Origin: Prevotella sp. UBA1395
GTDB lineage: Bacteria; Bacteroidota; Bacteroidia; Bacteroidales; Bacteroidaceae
Length of the DNA: 6,189 nucleotides
Assembly: GCA_002305235.1 (NCBI GenBank)
Contig: DBQL01000048.1
Location: 25,535 to 31,723 of the forward strand
Direction: 5' to 3'
Under the pieces are notes generated by a model. That model was not told the origin of the DNA. It worked only from the letters and a program-made list of their open reading frames with translations, and did not search any database. A program made the translations under genes and the position numbers. This document shows, in pieces, positions 1 through 6,107 of the stretch. The first letter of the stretch is position 1; every line of letters starts with the position of its first letter.

Positions 1-2382
1 GAGAAGACAGGCATCAAGGGTCGGCCGGTGTTCACGATGGGATCCGACAAGTATGACACCGATACGATGGCCTTCAACTTCAAGACCAAGAAGGGCCTTG
101 TGCAACACGCCTACACCCAACAGGAAGATGGTTATCTCACCAGTCAGGTCTCCAAGCGTAACAATAACGGTGAGGTATTTCTCGCACACGGCCGCTATAC
201 CACCTGCGACCAAGAACATCCCGACTTCTATATCGCCCTGTCTCGGGCCAAGGTGCGTCCGGGCAAGGACGTGGTCTTTGGTCCGGCCTACCTCGTTGTC
301 GCCGATGTGCCGTTGCCTTTGGCCATCCCTTACGGCTTCTTTCCGTTCACCAAGAGCTATTCCAGCGGCTTCATCATGCCCACATACGGCGACGAGAACA
401 GTCGCGGGTTCTATCTGCGTGATGGCGGATACTATTTTGCCGTGAGCGACAAGTGGGACCTCAAGCTCATCGGCGAGATCTATACCAAAGGCTCTTGGGG
501 TGTCTCGGCGGCATCCAACTACCGCAAACGGTACAGATACAGCGGCTCGTTCCTGTTCAGTTTACAGAATACCAAGACCGGCGATAAGGGCATGCCCGAC
601 TATGCCGAGCAGCAAAGTTTCAAGCTGCAATGGAGCCATCGTCAGGATGCCAAGGCCAATCCGTTCAGCAGCCTGTCGGCAAGCGTGAACTTTGCGTCGT
701 CGAGTTACGAGCGCAACAATCTCACGAGCATGTACAACCCGCAAACCATGACGCAGTCTACACGCACGTCTTCGGTGAGTTGGAGTACCACATTCTCCAG
801 CATCGGCATGTCATTAAGCTCCACGGCCAACCTCTCACAGAACATGCGCGATTCCTCCATCGCGATGTCATTGCCCGATTTGAACATCTCGATCAGTCGT
901 TTCTACCCCTTCCGTCGCAAGCATCTCGTGGGCGAGGAGAAATGGTACGAGAAGATCTCCGTGAGCTATACCGGCCAGCTCAGCAACTCGATCAACACCA
1001 AGGAGGACAAGCTTTTCCACTCCAACCTCATCAAAGACTGGCGCAACGGCATGCAGCACAACATTCCGGTGAATGCCAATTTCACGTTGTTCAAGTTCAT
1101 CAACGTCACTCCCTCGTTCAATTTCACCGACCGTATGACCACCAGCAAGGTGACCCGCTCGTGGGATGTGGCACGGCAGGAAGAAGTGGCCGACACCACG
1201 TATGGCTTTCACAATATCTACAATTGGAACATGAGCGTCTCTGCCAGCACCAAGCTGTATGGCTTTTTCACCCCCAGCCGCAAACTCTTCGGTGACAAGA
1301 TTCAGGCCATCCGCCATGTCTTCACCCCGCAGGTGAGCTTCAGCTATGCGCCCGACTTTGGTGCGTCGCGCTACGGCTATTACCAAACCTATCAGAAGAC
1401 CGACGAGGACGGCAACGTGTCGCTGGTGGAATACTCGCCTTACTCCAACGGGTTGTACGGCGTGCCGGGCAAGGGGCGCACCGGAAGCGTGGCGTGGGAT
1501 ATCAGCAACAACATCGAGATGAAGGTCAAGAGTGACAAAGATTCCACCGGCTACAAGAAGATCAGCATCATTGATGAACTGGGCATGTCGATGTCATACA
1601 ATATGGCAGCCAAGATCCATCCGCTGAGCGACCTCTCCATGCGCATCCGACTGAAATGGTGGAAGAGCTATACTTTCAACCTCAATGCCGTGTTTGCCAC
1701 CTATGCCTACGACCTCGACGAGAACGGAAAGCCATACGTGGGCAACCACACCGAATGGGGGCGCGGCCGGTTCGGACGCTTTCAGGGCATGTCACAAAAC
1801 TTCTCGTTCACCCTCAGCCCCGAGCAGTTGAAGAAATGGTTTGGTGGCGGCGAGGATGATACGCAGCGGGATAAGAAAAGCAATGACGAAGAAGGCGTAG
1901 ACACCCAAATAGAGAGCAACGTTGACGAGACGATGATCGAGGGTCAGCGCGGTGCCAAGAAGAAGGGGGGCGGTGGCAAGGCCGAAACCGATACTGACGG
2001 TTATATGAGTTTCTCCATGCCGTGGTCGCTCACCTTTGGCTATGGCATCACCATGCGTGAGAACACCGGTGGCCGATTCAACGAGAAGACCATGCGCTAT
2101 CCTTACAGCTTCTCGCATACGCTCAACTGCAGCGGAAACCTGCGCATCAGCGATGGATGGAACATCAGTTTCTCAAGCGGTTACGACTTTGAAAACAAGA
2201 AATTGTCCATGACCACCGCCTCGCTTCAGCGCGATTTGCACTGTTTCAACATGAGTTGCTCGGTGGTTCTGGCTCCCTACACCAGTTATAATTTCTCCTT
2301 CCGGGCCAACGCGGCCACGCTCACCGACGCGCTCAAGTACGACAAGCGCAGCGGATACAGCAATGCCGTACAGTGGTATTGA
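1..2382 (+). CDS. lptD: LPS assembly outer-membrane protein LptD, Bacteroidetes type, 5'-truncated by the window edge
   Basis: The reading frame is open from base 1 (E-K-T-G-I-K-G-R-P before the first GTG at 28), so the true start lies upstream; 793 codons plus TGA are visible. LptD is the beta-barrel that, with a plug lipoprotein, inserts lipopolysaccharide into the outer leaflet of the outer membrane. The first ~110 codons fit the end of the periplasmic OstA/LptA-like domain and the junction to the barrel, with TTCDQEHPDFYI (about nt 196-231) and VPLPLAIPYGFFPF (about nt 307-348), a pattern known from LptD. The rest alternates aromatic and polar residues in beta-strand fashion and ends in AVQWY, a terminal aromatic suited to the BAM beta-signal. 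At about nt 1843-2001 there is a charged, glycine- and lysine-rich hydrophilic insertion, probably a loop. Four cysteines are visible, one in the N-terminal part and three near the C-terminus; whether they form disulfides is unknown. Family assignment is firm; the plug partner is not in the window. Confidence 0.88.
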   Translation, partial: EKTGIKGRPVFTMGSDKYDTDTMAFNFKTKKGLVQHAYTQQEDGYLTSQVSKRNNNGEVFLAHGRYTTCDQEHPDFYIALSRAKVRPGKDVVFGPAYLVVADVPLPLAIPYGFFPFTKSYSSGFIMPTYGDENSRGFYLRDGGYYFAVSDKWDLKLIGEIYTKGSWGVSAASNYRKRYRYSGSFLFSLQNTKTGDKGMPDYAEQQSFKLQWSHRQDAKANPFSSLSASVNFASSSYERNNLTSMYNPQTMTQSTRTSSVSWSTTFSSIGMSLSSTANLSQNMRDSSIAMSLPDLNISISRFYPFRRKHLVGEEKWYEKISVSYTGQLSNSINTKEDKLFHSNLIKDWRNGMQHNIPVNANFTLFKFINVTPSFNFTDRMTTSKVTRSWDVARQEEVADTTYGFHNIYNWNMSVSASTKLYGFFTPSRKLFGDKIQAIRHVFTPQVSFSYAPDFGASRYGYYQTYQKTDEDGNVSLVEYSPYSNGLYGVPGKGRTGSVAWDISNNIEMKVKSDKDSTGYKKISIIDELGMSMSYNMAAKIHPLSDLSMRIRLKWWKSYTFNLNAVFATYAYDLDENGKPYVGNHTEWGRGRFGRFQGMSQNFSFTLSPEQLKKWFGGGEDDTQRDKKSNDEEGVDTQIESNVDETMIEGQRGAKKKGGGGKAETDTDGYMSFSMPWSLTFGYGITMRENTGGRFNEKTMRYPYSFSHTLNCSGNLRISDGWNISFSSGYDFENKKLSMTTASLQRDLHCFNMSCSVVLAPYTSYNFSFRANAATLTDALKYDKRSGYSNAVQWY

Positions 2383-2422
2383 CCGCCAAGGGCGACGGCA
2401 GGCCACGCCCGTCGGGCCGGTC
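2381..2422. repeat. GC-rich inverted repeat just after lptD
   Basis: GACCG (2381-2385) pairs with CGGTC (2418-2422), enclosing CGACGG (2393-2398) against CCGTCG (2409-2414) with a 10-nt loop. An alternative fold is GCCC-GTC-GGGC (2407-2417). It overlaps the lptD stop codon and has no T-run behind it, so a classical intrinsic terminator is not supported. It could be a 3'-end stabilising hairpin, a Rho-independent terminator lacking a U-tract, or a REP-like palindrome. Pairing is seen in the sequence; function is inferred. Confidence 0.4.
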
Positions 2423-2424
2423 TG

Positions 2425-2440
2425 CGCATGCTTTCATGCG
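2425..2440. terminator. Perfect 6-bp stem-loop, possible end of the lptD transcript
   Basis: CGCATG (2425-2430), loop CTTT, CATGCG (2435-2440): a perfect inverted repeat, extendable by one G-T pair. It lies between lptD and the PLP enzyme gene, where transcript ends are expected. The sequence behind it is TTACCCGGGG, not a T-tract, so the terminator call is weak; it may be a structured leader or a repeat element instead. Confidence 0.35.
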
Positions 2441-2508
2441 TTACCCGGGGGCAATGATTCAGGACAGCACAAAAAACATACATATTCTTCTTACAATAGG
2501 TACACAGG

Positions 2509-3681
2509 ATGAAGAATCAGACTCAAGCCATACACTTACCCTACGTGCGTCGAGACGCTTTCGACGCATTGAGTATGCCGGTCTATAATGCCGTGGCATA
2601 CGAGTTCGACGACGCTCAGACCATGAGCGATGCTTTTTGCAATCGTATCGACGCTCCCGATTACGGACGCTGCGAAAACCCCACCACCCGCTATTTTGAG
2701 GAGCGGGTCAAGGCTGTGACGGGGGCTTCGGCGGTCATCGCTTTCAACAGCGGCATGGCGGCCATCAGCAACACGCTCATCGCCCTTGCCGCCCAAGGTC
2801 GCAACATTGTCAGCTCGCGCCACCTCTTTGGCAATACTTACGCGCTCATCACCAAGACCCTCGCCAAGTTTGGTGTCGACGCCAAGCTCTGCGACCTGAC
2901 CAATGCCGACGAGGTGGAAAAGATGGTCGACGACAACACCTGCTGCATATTCTTGGAGATCATGACCAATCCACAGATGGAGGTGGCCGACCTCCGGCAG
3001 CTCGCCGCCATTGCCCATGCCCACAACATACCCCTTGTTGCCGATACCACCACCATACCGTTCACCATGTTCAGTGCCCACGACCTCGGCGTAGACATCG
3101 AGGTGGTGTCGAGCACCAAGTATATCAGCGGTGGTGCCACGTCGTTGGGCGGACTGGTTATCGACTATGGGTCGACCGCCGGATTTGCCGACACGATGAA
3201 GTTTGAGCTGCTGTTCAACCTCGGTGCCTACATGAATCCCAATGTGGCCGCCATGCAAACCACAGGCTTGGAGACCCTCGACGCGCGCTATCGCGTGCAG
3301 TCGGCCAATGCCTCTGAACTGGCACGACGGCTGCAATTGCTGCCCGGGGTGAGACACGTCAACTACGTGGGCTTGGAGACCAATCCTTTTCACCGCTTGG
3401 CACGCGAGCAGTTTGGCAACACTGCCGGTGCTATGGTTTGTGTCGACTTGGCCGACAGGCAGGCATGTTTCGATTTCCTCAACCGTCTGAAACTCATCCA
3501 TCGCGCCACCAACCTGTTCGACAATCGCACGCTTGCCATCCATCCCGCCAGCACCATCTATGGCCTTTACACCGACGAGGAGCGCAAGGCGCTGGATGTT
3601 CTTGATACGACCATACGCCTGAGCATCGGCCTTGAGGATGTCGACGATATTTTTGAGGATATCAGGCAGGCACTGGTGTAA
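2509..3681 (+). CDS. PLP-dependent Cys/Met metabolism enzyme (O-acetylhomoserine sulfhydrylase / cystathionine gamma-synthase-like)
   Basis: This is a 390-aa fold-type I PLP enzyme of the Cys/Met metabolism family, cytoplasmic. Members make or break C-S bonds of homocysteine, cystathionine, methionine or cysteine. Family landmarks appear in order: DYGR (Y52, R54, the phosphate-binding pair from the neighbouring subunit) followed by NPT (57-59); NSGMAAI (80-86), the PLP-phosphate loop; VADT with D179 for the PLP ring nitrogen; SSTKY with K204 as the Schiff-base lysine; LAIHPAST (342-349); and R370 in RLSIGLED for the substrate carboxylate. Length matches CGS/MGL enzymes and is shorter than typical ~430-aa O-acetylhomoserine sulfhydrylases. 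The segment HLFGNTY (105-111) has Phe and Asn where methionine gamma-lyases have Tyr and Cys (LYGCTF), so a standard methionine gamma-lyase is less likely. The ATG at 2509 gives an N-terminus of normal length; no strong Shine-Dalgarno is present, usual for Bacteroidetes. Exact substrate is not decidable from sequence. Confidence 0.85.
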   Translation: MKNQTQAIHLPYVRRDAFDALSMPVYNAVAYEFDDAQTMSDAFCNRIDAPDYGRCENPTTRYFEERVKAVTGASAVIAFNSGMAAISNTLIALAAQGRNIVSSRHLFGNTYALITKTLAKFGVDAKLCDLTNADEVEKMVDDNTCCIFLEIMTNPQMEVADLRQLAAIAHAHNIPLVADTTTIPFTMFSAHDLGVDIEVVSSTKYISGGATSLGGLVIDYGSTAGFADTMKFELLFNLGAYMNPNVAAMQTTGLETLDARYRVQSANASELARRLQLLPGVRHVNYVGLETNPFHRLAREQFGNTAGAMVCVDLADRQACFDFLNRLKLIHRATNLFDNRTLAIHPASTIYGLYTDEERKALDVLDTTIRLSIGLEDVDDIFEDIRQALV

Positions 3682-3691
3682 ATAAAAATAA

Positions 3692-3764
3692 GAAATGAGA
3701 AATGGGCAGTGAGGAGCGAGTCGTTATTCTCTACATCACTGCTCACTCTTCACTTCTTCATTTC
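3692..3764. repeat. Imperfect inverted repeat of purine-rich arms between the two PLP genes
   Basis: Two nested perfect 7-bp pairings are visible: GAAATGA (3692-3698) with TCATTTC (3758-3764), and GCAGTGA (3706-3712) with TCACTGC (3736-3742), separated by an asymmetric internal loop and closed by a 23-nt loop. The left arm is built of GAAATGA/AAATGGG/AGTGAGG-like words and the right arm of their pyrimidine complements (CACTCTTCACTTCTTCATTTC-like), continuing to about 3772. It starts about 10 bp after a stop codon and could act as a transcript-end hairpin in either direction or be a copy of a dispersed intergenic repeat. Confidence 0.55.
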
Positions 3765-3784
3765 GCACTTCATAAATACTGATT

Positions 3785-3797
3785 ATTGGTTTCCAAT
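3785..3797. promoter_or_regulatory. Short palindrome in the leader of the MalY-like gene
   Basis: ATTGG-TTT-CCAAT is a perfect 5-bp inverted repeat ending 19 bp before the ATG at 3817, within an AT-rich stretch that continues as AATTTGAATT. The AT-richness and position fit a promoter or operator region. No good match to the Bacteroidetes -7 box (TAnnTTTG) was found: the TTTG at 3797-3800 lacks the preceding TA. A regulatory role is inference only. Confidence 0.25.
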
Positions 3798-3816
3798 TTG
3801 AATTAAAATCTCCGTT

Positions 3817-5004
3817 ATGCATTACGATTTCTCCACCATCATAGACCGTCGCGGCTCCGGCGACCTCATGCACGAGGCTCTCAAACCGAGATGGGGACGT
3901 GACGACCTGCACCCCATGTGGGTGGCCGACATGGACTTTGCCGTGTGCCCGGCCATCACCGATGCCATGCGTCAACGCCTCGAACACCCCATCTTCGGCT
4001 ATACGGTCACGCCCAAAAACTATTTTCCCGCCATCCACGACTGGCTGCTCTCGCATCACCGGTGGGACGTTCGGCGCGAGTGGTTCTCGTTCGTACCCGG
4101 CATAGTCAAGGGCATAGGCTTTGCCATCAACGTGTTCCTCAAGGCCGACGAGAAGGTCATTGTCATGCCACCCGTGTACCATCCGTTCTTCCTCACGCCC
4201 CGGGCCAACGGCCGCGAGGTGGTGTGGAACCCGCTGCGAAAGACGGATGACGGCGGCTATGCCATCGATTTCGACAACTTGGAGCGCGTGTGCGACGACA
4301 AGTGCCGCATGCTCGTACTCTGCAATCCTCACAACCCCGCCGGCGTATGCTGGGACGCAGAGACGCTGCGCCGTTTGGCCGACTTCTGTGCCGAGCGCGG
4401 TCTGCTGGTCATCTCTGACGAGATTCACTGCGACTTGGCGCTGTTCGGCCATAGACACATCCCGTTTGCCACCGTCTCCGACACGGCGGCCAACATCAGT
4501 ATCACCTTTCAGGCACCGTCAAAGACGTTCAACATTGCCGGCATCGTGTCGAGCTTTGCCATCATTCCCAACACGGAGATCAGAGAGAAATATTACGGAT
4601 GGCTCAAGGCCAACGAGCTGAACGAGGCTCATATCTTCGCCCATATCGCCACCGTGGCGGCATATAGCGAGGGTGAGGAGTGGCGACGACAGCTTATAGC
4701 GTATCTTGAGGACAACGTGCGGTTTGTCGAAGACTATTGTCGCCGCCATATCCCCGGTGTGCGTCCTCTGCGCCCGCAGGCCTCGTTCTTGGTGTGGTTA
4801 GACTGCCGGGAGCTTGGCCTCGACCACGACGCGCTGCTCGACTTGTTCATCGACAAGGCCCGGTTGGCCCTCAACGACGGTGAGATGTTCGGTCCCGGTG
4901 GCGAGGGACACATGCGCATGAACATCGGCGCGCCGCGCGAATATGTGGAGCAGGGATTGCGACAGTTGGCCGATGCCGTGCGCCGGCAGTTCCCACGGTC
5001 GTAG
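3817..5004 (+). CDS. MalY/PatB family PLP-dependent C-S beta-lyase (cystathionine beta-lyase type)
   Basis: This 395-aa protein belongs to the MalY/PatB branch of class I/II aminotransferase-fold PLP enzymes, which cleave cystathionine or cysteine S-conjugates to a thiol, pyruvate and ammonia in the cytoplasm. Visible family features are MWVADMDF (34-41) near the N-terminus, GYTV (61-64), NPHNPAG (170-176) for PLP contact, SDEIHCDL (200-207) with D201 for the PLP nitrogen, APSKTFN with the Schiff-base lysine K236, and HMRMNIGAPR (365-374) with R367 for the substrate carboxylate. Length matches the ~390-aa family and all key residues are present, so it should be active. The ATG at 3817 starts the standard MHYDF...R.G.. 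N-terminus. It is followed after 39 bp by the LysO pair and probably shares their transcript. E. coli MalY also represses maltose regulon genes, but nothing here suggests that role. Whether cystathionine, cysteine or another conjugate is the main substrate is unknown. Confidence 0.9.
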   Translation: MHYDFSTIIDRRGSGDLMHEALKPRWGRDDLHPMWVADMDFAVCPAITDAMRQRLEHPIFGYTVTPKNYFPAIHDWLLSHHRWDVRREWFSFVPGIVKGIGFAINVFLKADEKVIVMPPVYHPFFLTPRANGREVVWNPLRKTDDGGYAIDFDNLERVCDDKCRMLVLCNPHNPAGVCWDAETLRRLADFCAERGLLVISDEIHCDLALFGHRHIPFATVSDTAANISITFQAPSKTFNIAGIVSSFAIIPNTEIREKYYGWLKANELNEAHIFAHIATVAAYSEGEEWRRQLIAYLEDNVRFVEDYCRRHIPGVRPLRPQASFLVWLDCRELGLDHDALLDLFIDKARLALNDGEMFGPGGEGHMRMNIGAPREYVEQGLRQLADAVRRQFPRS

Positions 5005-5043
5005 GCCGGCAACCTTATCCATACCCGTTTATCACCAATAGTC

Positions 5044-5322
5044 ATGCTCACAGTGATCATCATCATGGTCGCCGGCATCGTGGCCGGCCGACTGCTGCGT
5101 GGAAAAGGCCTCGGCGGAGTACGTGCGGCCATCACGCCGCTCATCCTCGTGCTGCTCTTCCTGCTCGGATTGCAGGTGGGACATAACCCCCGTGTCATCG
5201 CCGGACTGCCTACCTTGGGTGTCGAGGCAGCGGCCATTGCCGCCTTGGCATTGCTCGGCAGCATGGCCGGGGCGTGGGCATTGTGGAGATGGGTCAGTGC
5301 CCAACGGTCGCAACGCCCATGA
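5044..5322 (+). CDS. LysO-family exporter, N-terminal subunit (split gene, first part)
   Basis: A 92-aa hydrophobic protein with three probable membrane segments (about residues 2-18, 28-46 and 54-82), a positively charged first loop (GRLLRGKG) and an Arg-rich tail (RWVSAQRSQRP). FLLGLQVGHNP (about 39-49) resembles the second-helix region of LysO (YbjE, DUF340), the inner-membrane exporter of lysine and the toxic analogue thialysine in E. coli. In E. coli LysO is one ~300-aa polypeptide; here this segment ends with its own TGA and the remainder is encoded by the next gene, overlapping by ATGA. The pair adds up to 292 aa, matching full-length LysO. The gene starts 39 bp after the MalY-like gene, so co-transcription is likely. 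A sequencing frameshift is an alternative, but the neat start/stop overlap argues for a real split. The start codon choice is supported by the short distance to the hydrophobic segment. Confidence 0.75.
   Translation: MLTVIIIMVAGIVAGRLLRGKGLGGVRAAITPLILVLLFLLGLQVGHNPRVIAGLPTLGVEAAAIAALALLGSMAGAWALWRWVSAQRSQRP
5319..5322 (+). other. ATGA stop/start overlap coupling the two LysO halves
   Basis: The ATG of the downstream gene (5319-5321) overlaps the TGA of the upstream gene (5320-5322). This arrangement usually gives translational coupling by ribosome re-initiation and hence near-equal amounts of both products. It decides the start of the downstream gene, because in-frame ATGs at 5274 and 5289 would add a non-hydrophobic extension inside the upstream gene. 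Confidence 0.7.
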
Positions 5323-5921
5323 AAGGCAGTCTTGTCATCATAGCCTTCTTCGCGGCGGGCATAGCCTGCGGCGTGACCGGTGTTGTGCCACGCTCGTGGG
5401 CAGAGAGCGGCACCGACTTCTATGCCCTGTGCGCCCTGATGTTCTGCGTGGGCGTGTCGGTGGGTGGCGACAGTGAGATACCGGCCAAGGTGAGGTCGTT
5501 AGACCGTCGCCTCATGCTGTTGCCGCTGCTCACCATCGCCGGAACGCTTGGCGGAAGTGCGCTCGCCGCGCTGCTCCTCGACGGCCGTCGCACGGCCGAC
5601 TGCATGGCCATCGGCTCGGGCATGGGCTACTATTCGCTCTCGAGCATCTTCATCACGCAGTATCGCGGCGTGGAACTGGGTACCATTGCGCTCATGAGCA
5701 ACATCATTCGTGAGGTGGCCACGTTGCTCTTCGCTCCGCTCATGGCCCGATGGTTCGGGCCGCTGGCCCCCGTCACGGCGGGCGGGGCAACCACGATGGA
5801 CACCACACTGCCCATCATTACCCGTGTGTCGGGCGAGCGCTATGTGGTGCTCTCGCTGTTCCACGGTGCCCTGACCGACTTCTCCGTGCCCTTTCTCGTT
5901 ACCTTCTTCTGTTCGCTGTGA
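5319..5921 (+). CDS. lysO: LysO-family lysine exporter, C-terminal subunit (split gene, second part)
   Basis: From the ATG in the ATGA overlap this is a 200-aa integral membrane protein with about five or six hydrophobic segments (near 3-21, 34-50, 66-87, 94-112, 119-143, 175-198). Signature stretches of the LysO/DUF340 family are GSGMGYYSLSS (99-109), comparable to GFGWYSLSG as I recall it from E. coli LysO, NIIREVATLLFAP (128-140), and GGATTMDTTLPII (155-167), comparable to GATSMDFTLPV. The aspartate at 161 in this last motif is the type of intramembrane acidic residue reported to be needed for LysO transport. The protein presumably assembles with the 92-aa product of the gene upstream to make one exporter in the inner membrane. 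Substrate is inferred from the family (lysine, thialysine); the neighbouring C-S lyase leaves open a related amino acid. No regulator such as ArgP is visible. Confidence 0.85.
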   Translation: MKGSLVIIAFFAAGIACGVTGVVPRSWAESGTDFYALCALMFCVGVSVGGDSEIPAKVRSLDRRLMLLPLLTIAGTLGGSALAALLLDGRRTADCMAIGSGMGYYSLSSIFITQYRGVELGTIALMSNIIREVATLLFAPLMARWFGPLAPVTAGGATTMDTTLPIITRVSGERYVVLSLFHGALTDFSVPFLVTFFCSL

Positions 5922-5932
5922 TCGTTGCAGAA

Positions 5933-5970
5933 GATGCGTTGTTGTAAACAACTTTCATCAATCTTTTTTC
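5933..5970 (+). terminator. Weak intrinsic-terminator-like hairpin after the LysO pair
   Basis: GATG (5933-5936) can pair with CATC (5956-5959) outside GTTG-TAAA-CAAC (5941-5952), separated by an internal loop, and the structure is followed by ATCTTTTTTC and another six-T run. It starts 11 bp after the stop codon at 5921. The stem is short and AT-containing, so it may be inefficient, but position and T-tract fit the end of the MalY-LysO transcript. Confidence 0.4.
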
Positions 5971-6107
5971 TTTTTTCAGGTTTTGCGATAGCCTTTTTGC
6001 GCTGTCGAAACGATTTTTCATCCTTTTTTTCTGCTTATGAAGGCGTGCTGAGGGTGTGAAAACGGTCGAATGGCAAGAGCGAAACGTCGTTTTGCGCTTG
6101 CGAAAGC
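5953..6107. other. Non-coding T-rich region with degenerate short repeats
   Basis: No credible gene is visible on either strand. The first part is T-rich: TTTCATC...CTTTTTTC appears at 5953-5970 and again as TTTCATCCTTTTTTTC at 6016-6031, and TTTTGCGATAGCC (5982-5994) is loosely echoed by TTTTGCGCTGTCG (from about 5995). At 6080-6096 GCGAAACG and CGTTTTGC form a near-palindrome with one wobble. From about 6090 TTGCG-type words lead into the tandem repeat that follows. Confidence 0.5.

Noticed and set aside
630..1295. 221-codon + strand frame inside lptD
   Set aside because: It is out of frame within the LptD barrel and Gln/His-rich, as expected for a shifted reading of strand-coding DNA.
2536..3543. 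335-codon open frame on the - strand, opposite the Cys/Met enzyme
   Set aside because: It lies wholly opposite a gene with all family motifs, has a His/Gly/Val-rich composition typical of a reverse-strand shadow in GC-rich coding DNA, and matches no family I recognise.
3793..3800. Bacteroidetes -7 promoter box (TAnnTTTG) before the MalY-like gene
   Set aside because: The sequence is CCAATTTG: the TTTG is present but the essential TA is not, and no convincing -33 element is at the right distance.
3736..4458. 240-codon open frame on the - strand opposite the MalY-like gene
   Set aside because: It is antisense to a clear PLP enzyme and has no recognisable domain; its C-terminal end runs into the inverted repeat spacer.
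5274..5318. Upstream start for the second LysO gene
   Set aside because: The extension (MGIVEMGQC...) is polar, lies inside the first LysO gene and is not expected in the family; the ATG at 5319 in the ATGA overlap begins directly before the first hydrophobic segment.
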